Positions 16,544 to 25,965 of a stretch of 35,416 bases of DNA are shown here, piece by piece. The position numbers were made by a program, and so were the translations under genes. The DNA comes from JAUVIB01 sp964424545 (lineage in GTDB: Bacteria; Calditrichota; Calditrichia; Calditrichales; Calditrichaceae): contig CAYRJN010000011.1 in NCBI GenBank assembly GCA_964424545.1, positions 1 to 35,416 on the forward strand, written 5' to 3'. Under the pieces are notes generated by a model, which searched no databases, was not told where the DNA came from, and was given only the letters and a program-made list of their open reading frames with translations. Positions within the stretch are counted from its first letter, which is position 1. Each line of letters starts with the position of its first letter.

Positions 16544-18409
16544 TTGCAGCAAAAAGGAAAAAATACGTTTGTAAATTTACCCGATATTTTCAAATTTATT
16601 TTGATCTTATTAATAAATTCTGTCGCGCTAACGGCTCAAGACAGTATTGCTTATTATAATTTTGAAGGTCAAATTACGGTAACGGCCAGCCGCATTCCTA
16701 CTTCATTACCCTTGGTTGCCCGTTCGGTGACGGTTATTACGGCAAAAGAATTGAAACGACTGCCGGTGCAATCCATTCAGGAAATATTACAATATATTCC
16801 TTCGGTAGATATACAGCAACGCGGAGCGTCAGGCGTTCAAGCTGATTTAATCATACGCGGCAGCACATTTGAACAGACTCTGTTACTGATAAACGGTATT
16901 CGCATGAATAACCCGCAAACCGGTCATCATACAATGAATATTCCTTTTTCTCTCGACGATGTTGAACGTATTGAAATATTAAAGGGGCCGGGTTCGCGTA
17001 TATACGGTCCGAACGCCTTTGGCGGCGCCGTAAATATTATTTTAAAAGACGCAAAGAAAAAAGAAATTTCAGTAAATTTAAGCGCCGGGGAAGATCAATA
17101 TTATCAAGGCGGCGTCTCTTTGCAAATACCGCATAATAATATTTATTCTCGATTCTCTTTTTCAACGAGCGCATCCGACGGTTATATGGAAAATACGGAT
17201 TTTAATTTATGGAATATTGCCTCGGATATCAGCTATGTCAAAGATAAAAATCGTATTAATTTATCCGCATCGTATCTTAATAAAAAATTTGGCGCCAACA
17301 GTTTTTATTCAGCGCTCTATCCCGATCAATGGGAAGAGACAAATACATTGTTTTTACAAACAAATTGGACATACCAAAATGCAAAGATTTTGATAAAACC
17401 GATAGTATCCTGGCGCAGGGGAGAGGATGATTTCCTTTTACAAAGAAACGATCCCGCCTTTTTTCACAACCATCATCAAACCGATGTTTATCATGCCGAA
17501 ATTCAGACGCAGGTAAGCTCAAAAGCGGGAATAACAACGATCAGTGCAGATGAAAGTTATGAAACAATTCGTAGCAATAATCTTGGAAATCATGAGCGAA
17601 ACGCCTTTGGCGGAACCTTTGAGCATCAGCTTCAATTTGAGCAAAGAGCTAAAATTATAATCGGAATTTCTGCCTATTCCTACACGGGAATGGAAACAAA
17701 ATACTGGCCTGGCATCGATTTTAATTATGATTACAGCGATAACTTACAGATACATGCATCGGTTAACAAAGCTTTCCGCATTCCCACCTTTACGGAGTTG
17801 TATTATTCCAGTCCCGTTAATAAAGGCAATGAAAAACTTGGCCCTGAAATCAGCTTAAGTTATGAGATCGGCGGAAATTACCGTATAGGATCAAATATGT
17901 TTACTGCTTCATTATTTCAGAGACTTGAAGAGAATTTAATAGATTGGGTATTAAATCCGCTTGACAGTATTTGGTATGCTGAAAATTTAAGTGCGGCTAA
18001 GACGCGAGGTATTGAATTGGGCTGGCAGGTCAATCCACAGTACTATTTTCCTTTAAATCCTTTTTCCAATATTAGCGTTAATTATACCTTTTTAGATCGT
18101 AATTTTAATAATTTTGATTTTATATCAAAATATACAACAAATTATTTGCGCCATCAGGTTATCATAAATCTTCAACACTATCTATTTACTAAAGCTCTAC
18201 AGGTGAATTGGAATCTACGCTATGCTGATCGTGTGGATATTGACAATTATTTTCTAACGGATATTAAAATTTTTTATCCGTTTAAAAAATTTCGCTTTTA
18301 CATCAATATGACAAATATATTCAACGCAAAATATTATGAAGTTCCCTTTATTCCAATGCCGGGACGATGGATAAAGGGTGGTATAATATATAAAATCGGA
18401 TTAAATTGA
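16544..18409 (+). CDS. TonB-dependent outer membrane receptor
   Basis: A 621-residue BtuB/CirA-like receptor for energy-coupled import of a large or scarce ligand. The TTG start has GAGAA about nine bases upstream, and an ATG at 16530 stops after two codons. The signal peptide core is FILILLINSVALTA. The plug (~45-170) has ITVTASRIP, IQEILQYIPSVDI, LIIRGSTFEQTLLLINGIRM and RIYGPNAFGGAVNIIL. The remainder is barrel, with FRIPTFTELYYSSPVNKGNE in the middle and a closing IPMPGRWIKGGIIYKIGLN. No riboswitch is visible in the 99 bases upstream, so the ligand is unknown. A B12-like ligand would be only a guess. Confidence 0.9.
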   Translation: MQQKGKNTFVNLPDIFKFILILLINSVALTAQDSIAYYNFEGQITVTASRIPTSLPLVARSVTVITAKELKRLPVQSIQEILQYIPSVDIQQRGASGVQADLIIRGSTFEQTLLLINGIRMNNPQTGHHTMNIPFSLDDVERIEILKGPGSRIYGPNAFGGAVNIILKDAKKKEISVNLSAGEDQYYQGGVSLQIPHNNIYSRFSFSTSASDGYMENTDFNLWNIASDISYVKDKNRINLSASYLNKKFGANSFYSALYPDQWEETNTLFLQTNWTYQNAKILIKPIVSWRRGEDDFLLQRNDPAFFHNHHQTDVYHAEIQTQVSSKAGITTISADESYETIRSNNLGNHERNAFGGTFEHQLQFEQRAKIIIGISAYSYTGMETKYWPGIDFNYDYSDNLQIHASVNKAFRIPTFTELYYSSPVNKGNEKLGPEISLSYEIGGNYRIGSNMFTASLFQRLEENLIDWVLNPLDSIWYAENLSAAKTRGIELGWQVNPQYYFPLNPFSNISVNYTFLDRNFNNFDFISKYTTNYLRHQVIINLQHYLFTKALQVNWNLRYADRVDIDNYFLTDIKIFYPFKKFRFYINMTNIFNAKYYEVPFIPMPGRWIKGGIIYKIGLN

Positions 18410-18467
18410 CCGCAACCGTTCAATCACACCAAAATCAATCTAAAAACAGGAGCGTAAGTTAACGGCC

Positions 18468-19397
18468 GTGAATGTTTCAAGCAAACAGACGAATCTATTT
18501 GATGATGAAAATTATTATAGAAACGCTTATCACGTGGCTTTACGTGAGTTTAATATCGAACAAGCCATAAAGGAATTGAAAAAATGGCAAAAAACATTTT
18601 TCCCTCCGGCCGATTTGCATAAGAAAATCATTGCGCTGATGAAACTCGCAACTGTTTCAACAGACGATATCAATGTTCTATCCGAATTATATGCAGGCCT
18701 TTATAATACCGATTATTTAACTCTTTTTAAAGATGAACGACGTTATATTAAAAGAGGGTTGGCATTAAAAATTTATAACCTTTTAACGGAACAGGAATAC
18801 AATTTTATAATTCCCGCTTTGCACCCGGCGGAAATATATATCGAAATGGAAGATTTTAAACGGGTTTTTAGCGTTTGTCGGCAATATTTATCCCATGTCG
18901 GTGAAAAACCCCTGATTCGGCAATTTGAGGCCTATGCTTACTATCAAGAAGGAAATTCAAATTCTACGGCAATCTCAACGACTTACGCAATTTTTGATAA
19001 TGTTTTGCAATGCAACCCTAATTATTTGTGCCCGGGAAGTTTTGTAAAAAAATTTGATTACCTTTCACAAATGACGGGAAGCAGTCGTTCGGCATTATTG
19101 CGATTGCCGTTTGCCTTATGGAAAGACGGTAAGACTTTTATTGTACCTAATGACGATCACTTTGAAAAATATTTACGCCGCTGTATAAACAAAGAGCGCA
19201 AAATTGCTACGAGAACCGTTGAAGAAGATACGCTTTATTTTTACCATCTACAATACCTTGCCGAGATGCTTCGCTTAAGAAATACAAGGAAAGTTGTCAG
19301 TCGAGAACTGATGGATATACGAACTGAGATGAATGAAATAAATAATGATATGTTCAGTGCATACATGAATGTCCTTTCTTCTTCTTTTCTTGTTTAG
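18468..19397 (+). CDS. Hypothetical helical protein
   Basis: A 309-residue protein that I do not recognise. It has no signal peptide or membrane segment and is predicted from composition to be almost all helical. Repeats of helix pairs such as YRNAYHVALREFNIEQAIKE, AEIYIEMEDFKRVFSVCRQY and RQFEAYAYYQEGN look TPR- or SEL1-like. The start is GTG at 18468, with AGGAG about 15 bases upstream, which is further than ideal; an ATG four bases later is in another frame that closes early. It follows the TonB receptor by 58 bases on the same strand, so it may share its transcript. A role as a cytosolic scaffold is speculation. Confidence 0.7.
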   Translation: MNVSSKQTNLFDDENYYRNAYHVALREFNIEQAIKELKKWQKTFFPPADLHKKIIALMKLATVSTDDINVLSELYAGLYNTDYLTLFKDERRYIKRGLALKIYNLLTEQEYNFIIPALHPAEIYIEMEDFKRVFSVCRQYLSHVGEKPLIRQFEAYAYYQEGNSNSTAISTTYAIFDNVLQCNPNYLCPGSFVKKFDYLSQMTGSSRSALLRLPFALWKDGKTFIVPNDDHFEKYLRRCINKERKIATRTVEEDTLYFYHLQYLAEMLRLRNTRKVVSRELMDIRTEMNEINNDMFSAYMNVLSSSFLV

Positions 19398-19596
19398 CGT
19401 TTGATTTTTAATTAACGGGAATTGGAAAGTATGCGACAGACAAATGATCAATTAAAAGTTTACTGTATAAATCCGCTTTTTCGATGCATTATCTTTACTT
19501 TTGTCCCAAGGGAATAAAATTTCAGAAAATTGATTTAAACGGTATTATTTAATAAATTAACTTGTTGTAATAATAATAAGTTAGGTAAATCCCCCC

Positions 19597-20730
19597 ATGC
19601 ATATTCAGACTCTGCAAGAAAAGACAGGCTTTTGGGGCGTTTCCGCTGAAGTGGAAGAATTGTTAAGAACGGTGGAAATGGTTGCTCCGACCGACCTTTC
19701 CGTTCTTATAAACGGCGAAAGCGGCACGGGAAAAGAGGTGATAGCAAACGCAATTCATCAAGTGAGCCCGCGTAAAATTCATCCGCTTATTTCGGTAAAT
19801 TGCGGCGCAATTCCGGAAGGTATTCTGGAATCGGAACTGTTTGGCCACGAAAAAGGCTCCTTTACCGGCGCTATCGCTCAGAAAAAAGGATATTTTGAAG
19901 CGGCGAATCACGGAACTATTTTTCTTGATGAAATAGGCGAGATGCCATTGAATACTCAGGTTAAATTACTGCGTGTATTGGAAACATCGGAATTTATGAG
20001 GGTCGGCGGCACAACTACCCATAAAGTAGATGTGCGCATTATTGCCGCCACCAACAAGGATTTAGAAAAAGCCGTTGATAAAAACGAATTTCGCCGCGAC
20101 CTTTACTATCGCCTTAAAGCCATAACGATTCACATTCCGCCCTTGCGCCGCAGACGCGAAGATATTCCGATATTGATAGAAAATTTTTCTAACAGTTACG
20201 CCCAAAAAAATAATATTGATTTTAAAGGTTTCGCTCCGGATGCTTTGCAGCTGTTAAAAGAGTATAATTGGCCGGGGAATGTAAGAGAACTAAAAAATTT
20301 TGTGGAAACCGCCATTATTCTTAACCGGGGTGAAATAGTTCACTCTCAATATGTGCGCAACGCTCTAAAAATCGAACAATATCATGCCCCCTCGGCTAAT
20401 CTTCCCGTTCACTTAAACAAAACGCCTGATCAGGCTGAACGGGAATTAATTTATCGCACCTTAATGGCCTTAAAATTGGATATTAATGAAATTAAAGATA
20501 TGTTGAACCGACTATTTCAATATGGTATTCCAACCCCTGCCAAACCGCTTGACGGCGAAGGGGGTATTGATAATTTGAAAGAGATCAAGCCGACAACCAT
20601 TAACGGCATGGAACGCGAGATGATTAAAAATACGCTGCAAAAGTACGGAGGCAGCCGCAGAAAAACAGCGCGTGCTTTACAAATCAGCGAACGAACTCTT
20701 TACCGTAAGATAAAAGAATACGGATTATAA
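19597..20730 (+). CDS. Sigma-54-dependent activator without receiver domain
   Basis: A 377-residue bacterial enhancer-binding protein that remodels RNA polymerase carrying sigma-54. The AAA+ domain begins almost at the N-terminus. Visible are Walker A GESGTGKE (~41-48), the sigma-contact loop GSFTGA (~87-92, Ser for the usual Ala), Walker B TIFLDEIGEMP (~108-118) and FRRDLYYRLKAITIHIPPLR (arginine finger region). A Fis-type helix-turn-helix lies at the end (GSRRKTARALQISERTLYRK). There is no phosphoacceptor or PAS domain, so activity must be set by another protein or by expression. The order activator, lptE, TPR protein resembles one I recall from Bacteroidota and relatives. Confidence 0.93.
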   Translation: MHIQTLQEKTGFWGVSAEVEELLRTVEMVAPTDLSVLINGESGTGKEVIANAIHQVSPRKIHPLISVNCGAIPEGILESELFGHEKGSFTGAIAQKKGYFEAANHGTIFLDEIGEMPLNTQVKLLRVLETSEFMRVGGTTTHKVDVRIIAATNKDLEKAVDKNEFRRDLYYRLKAITIHIPPLRRRREDIPILIENFSNSYAQKNNIDFKGFAPDALQLLKEYNWPGNVRELKNFVETAIILNRGEIVHSQYVRNALKIEQYHAPSANLPVHLNKTPDQAERELIYRTLMALKLDINEIKDMLNRLFQYGIPTPAKPLDGEGGIDNLKEIKPTTINGMEREMIKNTLQKYGGSRRKTARALQISERTLYRKIKEYGL

Positions 20731-20750
20731 AAGAAAGCGGGAACCGATCA

Positions 20751-21233
20751 ATGAAAAAAGTTGCATTGCTTTTAATAATCGTATTAAATTCTTGCGGTAT
20801 ATATTCTTTTAAAGGATCGCTGCCGCCGGATGTTAAGACCATTGCCGTAACCGTATTTAATGATCGCACCTCTTATCCTAACATAAGGGAGATTTTGACA
20901 AACTCCGTCGTGAATAGCTTTGTATTCGACGGAACGTTGCGCGTAGTGGACGAATCAAAGGCCGATTTGGTAATATCCGGTACGATTTTGTCTATTAGGC
21001 AGACGGCGGCAAATGTAGCCCAGGGAGAGGTTGTCAGCGAATATAAAATAACCGTCTCCGTTAAAGTAAAATGTGAAAATGTTAAAACATCCAAAGCCTT
21101 ATTTGATAAAACATTTTCAAACTTCGGCTTGATGGAAGCCACGGGTTCGCCCGATGCTTATAATGCCGCTATCTTAACGGCGTTAGAACAGATTACTAAT
21201 GATATCCTTAATGCGACTCTCGCGGCATGGTAG
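20751..21233 (+). CDS. lptE: LPS assembly lipoprotein LptE
   Basis: A 160-residue outer-membrane lipoprotein that would plug and support the LptD translocon for lipopolysaccharide delivery. Its signal ends with the lipobox VLNSC (Cys15). The mature part has the family pattern GIYSFKGSLPPDVKTIAVTV, then FNDRTSYPNIREILTNSVVN and a later ADLVISGTILSIRQT. A C-terminal helix (AAILTALEQITNDILNATLA) closes it. It starts 20 bases after the activator stop, so the two are one operon. No lptD is in the window. Confidence 0.88.
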   Translation: MKKVALLLIIVLNSCGIYSFKGSLPPDVKTIAVTVFNDRTSYPNIREILTNSVVNSFVFDGTLRVVDESKADLVISGTILSIRQTAANVAQGEVVSEYKITVSVKVKCENVKTSKALFDKTFSNFGLMEATGSPDAYNAAILTALEQITNDILNATLAAW

Positions 21234-21329
21234 CTTATTAAATTTGTAAATTAGGCGAGACTTAAAAAAATTCGCTGCCAAGTATAAATACAATTCATCT
21301 ATGGTTGTTTGAAACCATTGGAGGAGTAA

Positions 21330-22709
21330 ATGGAAAAAATAAACCAAAATCCTGCCGACACCATTTTATTTGCCCGTTATTGTCAGGATTTATTGAGAGA
21401 GAAAAAGATTAAACAAGCTATAGACGTATGCGAAAAAGGCGTAAGAAACTTTCCTTTTTATGCCGAAGGTCATTATATCCTTGGACGTTGTTATCAAGCT
21501 TTGGGACAAATTGACGAAGCAAAAAACGAACTTGAACGCACCCTCTTTTTTGCCCCCGTTCATTTAAAAGCCTTGAATTCACTGGCGTTCATTTTATATA
21601 AAAAGAAATTAAAAAATATTGCCGATGAATATTTGCTTACGGTAGCCTTGAACGATCCGCTGAATTATGAATTGCACGAATATCTGAAAGAAGAAGGCCT
21701 TTATGCTATGCTTTATCCGCCGATGGAAACAGCCGAGGAAACAATTTCCGAAGTAGAAGAGGAAAAAACGGATTCTGATATTAGATTCTATGAGGAAGAA
21801 GTAACGCCCCCTACGGAACATACGGCGAATGATACTGCTTTTATCGACTCGGAAGTCTTATTTTCTAAAACTGAAGAGGAAGACAATATTCTGGAAAAAA
21901 AGGAGGCGGAAGATTCGCATACAATCGGTTCCGCTTTGGAACTTGATCACTCTAGGGAAGCTTTTGAGGTTAATAGTATAATCGAAAATATTTCCGAAGT
22001 TGAAGCCAATAAACTCGATTTAAGTCAATATGCCAATATTGAAGATGATTTTTCTACGCTTTTGTCTTCCATGGAAAAAGATTTTCAAGACACCCTGAAT
22101 GAAGGCATGGAAAATGATGATGAAGAACAAAATGACGATACTTTAAGCGCTGAAGAAGAACTTCTTGCGGAAGAAAAGCCTTTTGGCAATACGGCAATTT
22201 TATTTAATAATCCTCCGAACTACACGGAACCGGAAGGGGAAGAGATTGAAATTGTGGAACCGCAGGAAGAGCCCGAAAAATTACCTGAAATCAATCTTCT
22301 GGAAGAAACGGAAGAACAATCGCAGCAAATATCGCCCAAAGAGGAGCTCAACTCCGATACAGTTCTGACGGAGGACACGGATACTGAGGAATTAAATGAA
22401 AATCAAGATGAATTATCTAAAATAATAAATCAATTGGAAAACAGAGAAGAAGTCCCGCCGCAAAAAATCGCCATTGAAAATTTGAAACGGGAAGACGCTG
22501 AAGAATCGGAAGCAGAGGAAGGCGATATTAACGAGATTATGAATAATGATAGTTTGGTAACGCCGACATTTGGAGAAATATTAATTGCTCAAAAGAAGTT
22601 TGAAGAAGCGCGCCGTGTTTTTGCCAAACTCTCCGAAGAAGATCCGGATAATGAGCGGTACAAAAAGAAACTTCAGTTTCTTGATAAGTTAATCGCCATG
22701 CAAAAATAG
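21330..22709 (+). CDS. Acidic tetratricopeptide-repeat protein
   Basis: A 459-residue protein with three parts. Residues ~1-125 form TPR helices (AEGHYILGRCYQALGQIDEA, then LKALNSLAFILYKKKLKNIA). A long linker (~130-405) is extremely rich in Glu and Asp and probably disordered. A final TPR pair (~415-455) contains TPTFGEILIAQKKFEEARRV. There is no signal peptide or membrane helix, so it is likely a cytosolic scaffold. The ATG has a strong GGAGGAG site. It lies 96 bases after lptE on the same strand. Partners are unknown; its position suggests a link to envelope biogenesis, but that is inference. Confidence 0.82.
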   Translation: MEKINQNPADTILFARYCQDLLREKKIKQAIDVCEKGVRNFPFYAEGHYILGRCYQALGQIDEAKNELERTLFFAPVHLKALNSLAFILYKKKLKNIADEYLLTVALNDPLNYELHEYLKEEGLYAMLYPPMETAEETISEVEEEKTDSDIRFYEEEVTPPTEHTANDTAFIDSEVLFSKTEEEDNILEKKEAEDSHTIGSALELDHSREAFEVNSIIENISEVEANKLDLSQYANIEDDFSTLLSSMEKDFQDTLNEGMENDDEEQNDDTLSAEEELLAEEKPFGNTAILFNNPPNYTEPEGEEIEIVEPQEEPEKLPEINLLEETEEQSQQISPKEELNSDTVLTEDTDTEELNENQDELSKIINQLENREEVPPQKIAIENLKREDAEESEAEEGDINEIMNNDSLVTPTFGEILIAQKKFEEARRVFAKLSEEDPDNERYKKKLQFLDKLIAMQK

Positions 22710-22717
22710 AATGCCAT

Positions 22718-23323
22718 TTATATTTTTCGAGCGATGATTAGGTAAATATCATTTTTTTCCTCCACATGCTGAATGTGAAAACCTGCCGAAATAATTAGTT
22801 CCGCCAGTTTATCTGTCGCAAGGATACGGTCGTTTGCAACTTCCCTGCCCGCTTTACGGTGCAATTCGTTTAACTGTTTATGTCCCATCAGATGAAGTAT
22901 GATAAGCGAACCGCCGCTTTTTAACAAATTGTAAATTTCCTGCGTAACCATAAGTTTATCGTTAAAATGGGGAAAGACCTGAAAACAAAGAACCGTATTA
23001 AAATAATCGTATGATAAGGGAATATTGTGGGCATCGGCAAGCAGATAATGCAATCCGTCGGATTTATATTTATCCCGCGCTTTCCGAAGCATGTTAAAGG
23101 CAATATCCAATTCAATGATATCACAATTTGTTTTTTGGTAATTTTTTAAGATAGGTATCATAACACCCGTCCCACTCCCAAGGTCGAGAAAAGGAGGGCG
23201 TATAAACGATAATTTTTTATTGAATATTTCATATAGTCGCGTTATTTGTCGCTCGTCTGTTTCATTATCCCAATTTTGCGAATGGTTATTGAAAAATGTA
23301 CGGGTATTTGTTAGGGAAGACAT
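22718..23323 (-). CDS. Class I SAM-dependent methyltransferase
   Basis: A 201-residue methyltransferase of the UbiE/BioC type. Motif I is FLDLGSGTGVMIPIL (~45-59), the acidic SAM-ribose residue is in DIIELDIAFNMLRKA (~70), and the post-motif II strand is NTVLCFQVFPHF. The substrate cannot be read from the sequence. Its ATG has AGGA upstream and lies 17 bases after the ECF S-component stop, so the two are co-transcribed. This puts it inside the NikR-linked uptake cluster. It might modify a metal chelator or the imported ligand, but it may equally be a bystander. Confidence 0.85.
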   Translation of the reverse strand: MSSLTNTRTFFNNHSQNWDNETDERQITRLYEIFNKKLSFIRPPFLDLGSGTGVMIPILKNYQKTNCDIIELDIAFNMLRKARDKYKSDGLHYLLADAHNIPLSYDYFNTVLCFQVFPHFNDKLMVTQEIYNLLKSGGSLIILHLMGHKQLNELHRKAGREVANDRILATDKLAELIISAGFHIQHVEEKNDIYLIIARKI

Positions 23324-23340
23324 AATTTATCCTAAAAACT

Positions 23341-23877
23341 TTACCGATATTGCGGAAATTTTTGTTGAATCAGACGCATTGCCAAAGGTATGGCGATCAA
23401 TTGCAATATAATACCTGGAATGCCGCTCATGACCAACGCAAGCGAAAAAAACGAATTATCAATGCCGAATAAGGGGGAAATTAAAATTACAACAATAAAA
23501 AGTAATAAACGATCAACAAGAATGCCTGCAGTTAAGGATAACATAACCGTTTTATGATGATGAACGCGCAAGGTTGATATTGTTAATGAAACGGCGGTTA
23601 ATTCTAATGTAATAACCGGAAGAACGGGAGGCGCCAGCGGAGGCATTCCGGTTAATATCCAGGAAATAAGCGGTGAGATAAAAGCAACGGAAAAAGCAAA
23701 CCGACGTTTTAGCAGCATACTTCCCAGCATAACCGGTAAAAACATCGGCAAAAATATTGCGCCGAGACCTACCAAATGGAAAAACTGCGGTAAAATTACG
23801 CTTAAAGCGGCAAATAAGGCCGCGCGTGGAATTTGATTTAAATCCTCTTCATTGATAGTTTTTCTTTTTTTATTCAT
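23341..23877 (-). CDS. ECF transporter S component
   Basis: A 178-residue membrane protein with about six helices, the substrate-binding part of an energy-coupling-factor importer. Features are RAALFAALSVILPQFFHLVG, FLPMFLPVMLGSMLL, ISPLISWILTGMPPLAPP and VITLELTAVSLTIS. This G..FLPM..PV...LLTGMPP..P pattern resembles S-components assigned to corrinoid-like ligands (CblT/CbrT type, from memory), but the His usual after PM in those is Phe here. It is not NikM/CbiM, which begin with a His metal site. I start at ATG 23877 (MNKKRKTINEEDL) rather than TTG 23964. It is 136 bases downstream of the TonB receptor. Confidence 0.75.
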   Translation of the reverse strand: MNKKRKTINEEDLNQIPRAALFAALSVILPQFFHLVGLGAIFLPMFLPVMLGSMLLKRRFAFSVAFISPLISWILTGMPPLAPPVLPVITLELTAVSLTISTLRVHHHKTVMLSLTAGILVDRLLLFIVVILISPLFGIDNSFFSLALVMSGIPGIILQLIAIPLAMRLIQQKFPQYR

Positions 23878-24013
23878 GTTGTTTTGATTCAAATTTTTGA
23901 TATAGCAAAATAGCGCCAGTAATTTATAGTGTCGTTTTTTATAGAAATAAAATTTTATTACCAATTAAAGTCAGCTTAACTTTATCTCTTCTAAGCTCTA
24001 AAATAACTTTATT

Positions 24014-25888
24014 TTATAATTTAATAATTGTTCCTATTCTCGCTTGAAAACCTGGCGCCATATATCCGGGTAAGACATAATATTGCCGATTCAAAAGATT
24101 TAATCCTTTAAAATAAAGTTCAAAATATTTCATGGTATATGAAAAATATAGATTCAAAATATTATAATCAGGCAATGCGTCTTTCCAGTTATTAGCAGCG
24201 TATAAGCCGTTAATGTATTTGCCGTAAATTTTTAGTCCGAATTTTTTATAATTTGAAAATAACATATATTTTAATTGATATTTGGGGTTATACGCCGTTA
24301 TTTGATCCGGATTCAAATAGCTGTATGTTAGCATTACACCCGTATTTTTTATTAACATCATATTTAATTTTGTTTCGATACCCCATTGAGCGGCGCTGCC
24401 GCTGTTAACAAATTTGTAAGGCGGCGGGGGCGGCGTATTAGGCAGACTTTGTATAATATTTTTTACGTCGTTTTTATAGACCGTTACTCTCAGAGAATTA
24501 TGGTGACACCAGGCGTAAGACGCTCCAATTTCATAACTGTTAACCGATTCTTCTTTTAATTTATCATTTGCCGAAGGGAAGAGATATAATTCCATGATAG
24601 TCGGATTGCGGAAGCCGTTTTGGTAATTAGCAAAAACTTTTAATGATTGTAAAGGATTTACGGCAATTCCGATAACGGGCGATATCTTATCGTTTAGCGG
24701 TTCCGTTGTATAATGATAACGCAGTCCGGCCTTGATATGTAAAATCTGCAAAGGAGAATAAAATCCTAATAGATAAAATCCGTAGGACGTTAGTTGATGT
24801 TTGGCCTCATTTACAATAGGCGTACCGTTTGGAAACTTGGCAAAATCATTCTTAGCCTTACCGCCGTAGTTAATAATATCCAATCCTCCTGCAAAATTCA
24901 ATTTATCGGTATAGAGCCAATTTTGATAGGTGGAAAATCCGTAAGTATAATCATTGGATTCAAAACCGTCATAAAAAAGATGTTTTCCAAGGTTTGTATA
25001 AAGCTGGGTAGAACCGATTAATTTATCATAATTGTTTCTCAAAATTATTTCGCCCGTACCCCGCTTAATGTTGGCATAGGCTCCTATTTGAGCATTATCG
25101 GTTTCGCCTTCTCTTGAGGGATCATCATAACTATAGGGAACATAACGAGCGTTGACGGAAAGATTCCACACAGGATTAAATTGGTAAGCCCACCCGCCTT
25201 GAATATTGAGCGATTCAAAAGAAGTATAAGCCATATGACCGTCGGAACGTTTCTTTCTGATATTAAAAAATAATCCATTGCGTCCAAACTGTTTTGTCAG
25301 GTTTATACCAAGATTGTAGGTATGATACGATCCTCCTTCGGCCGAAATTTTCATAAAATTATTATAATTCGGCTGGGTTACGATATTTATAACGCCGCCA
25401 AGCGCATGATCGCCAAAAACAGTGGAATTAGCGCCGGCCAGCACTTCTATTTGTTGAATATCGTCAACACCGTAAACATCAGGTAATGGATGACCGAAAA
25501 TACCCATAAAATCCGGATGGCCGTTTAAAAGAACAAGAACGCCCGTATTGGGATGCCCGCCTTGTCCGCGCAAATAAACTTGACCGGCGCCCTCCGCGCC
25601 AACGCCGTAACCGATGGTTTTTTTGTCAAGCACAAAGGCCGACGGGTAGTTGACGTCAATCAGTTCAAGCGCCGAATGACTGCCGAAAGCGTTAATCTGG
25701 TTGCCGGGGATGACTTCATAGCTATCGCTAATATTTTTTATGGTAACCTGATAGCGATTTGCCACGACAATAATGGAATCGTTTAAATTATATTGCGGCA
25801 AATTCTTCTGCTCGGCCTGCGCCGTTAATAACAGCGGAAAAAGCAGCAATAAAAATATAGGCAAATTATTTTTTGAATATAAAAACAT
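24014..25888 (-). CDS. TonB-dependent receptor, probable metal or metal-complex uptake
   Basis: A 624-residue outer-membrane receptor. The signal peptide is LPIFLLLLFPLLLTAQA; the plug (~35-165) contains IIVVANRYQVTIKNI, AGQVYLRGQGGHPNTG and VLVLLNGHPDFMGIFGHPLP, then STVFGDHALGGVINIV. Three Gly-His-Pro steps within about 25 residues of the plug (~110-135) are unusual and fit a transition-metal ligand. The barrel ends with GYMAPGFQARIGTIIKL. ATG is preceded by AAAGGAG. It lies between cbiQ (77 bases upstream) and the S-component, with a weak NikR-like palindrome just before it. Nickel is the likeliest cargo by context. Confidence 0.88.
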   Translation of the reverse strand: MFLYSKNNLPIFLLLLFPLLLTAQAEQKNLPQYNLNDSIIVVANRYQVTIKNISDSYEVIPGNQINAFGSHSALELIDVNYPSAFVLDKKTIGYGVGAEGAGQVYLRGQGGHPNTGVLVLLNGHPDFMGIFGHPLPDVYGVDDIQQIEVLAGANSTVFGDHALGGVINIVTQPNYNNFMKISAEGGSYHTYNLGINLTKQFGRNGLFFNIRKKRSDGHMAYTSFESLNIQGGWAYQFNPVWNLSVNARYVPYSYDDPSREGETDNAQIGAYANIKRGTGEIILRNNYDKLIGSTQLYTNLGKHLFYDGFESNDYTYGFSTYQNWLYTDKLNFAGGLDIINYGGKAKNDFAKFPNGTPIVNEAKHQLTSYGFYLLGFYSPLQILHIKAGLRYHYTTEPLNDKISPVIGIAVNPLQSLKVFANYQNGFRNPTIMELYLFPSANDKLKEESVNSYEIGASYAWCHHNSLRVTVYKNDVKNIIQSLPNTPPPPPYKFVNSGSAAQWGIETKLNMMLIKNTGVMLTYSYLNPDQITAYNPKYQLKYMLFSNYKKFGLKIYGKYINGLYAANNWKDALPDYNILNLYFSYTMKYFELYFKGLNLLNRQYYVLPGYMAPGFQARIGTIIKL

Positions 25889-25901
25889 GATCGCTCCTTT
25901 T

Positions 25902-25930
25902 GTGTCAATTAATTTAAAATCATGTTACAC
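25902..25930. promoter_or_regulatory. Weak NikR-like site before the TonB receptor
   Basis: GTGTCAA-N15-GTTACAC lies 14-42 bases upstream of the receptor ATG. The outer GTGT/ACAC arms match the site at 26893-26919, but the inner bases are poorer and the centre is two bases longer, which changes helical phase. Suggestive only because of its position. Confidence 0.3.
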
Positions 25931-25965
25931 ATGTTAACAAGGAATTTTATTATCCTGAAAAATAC

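Noticed and set aside
25889..25965. A cobalamin riboswitch before the NikR-linked TonB receptor
   Set aside because: The gap between cbiQ and the receptor is only 77 bases, too short for a B12 riboswitch, and I see no B12-box-like sequence.
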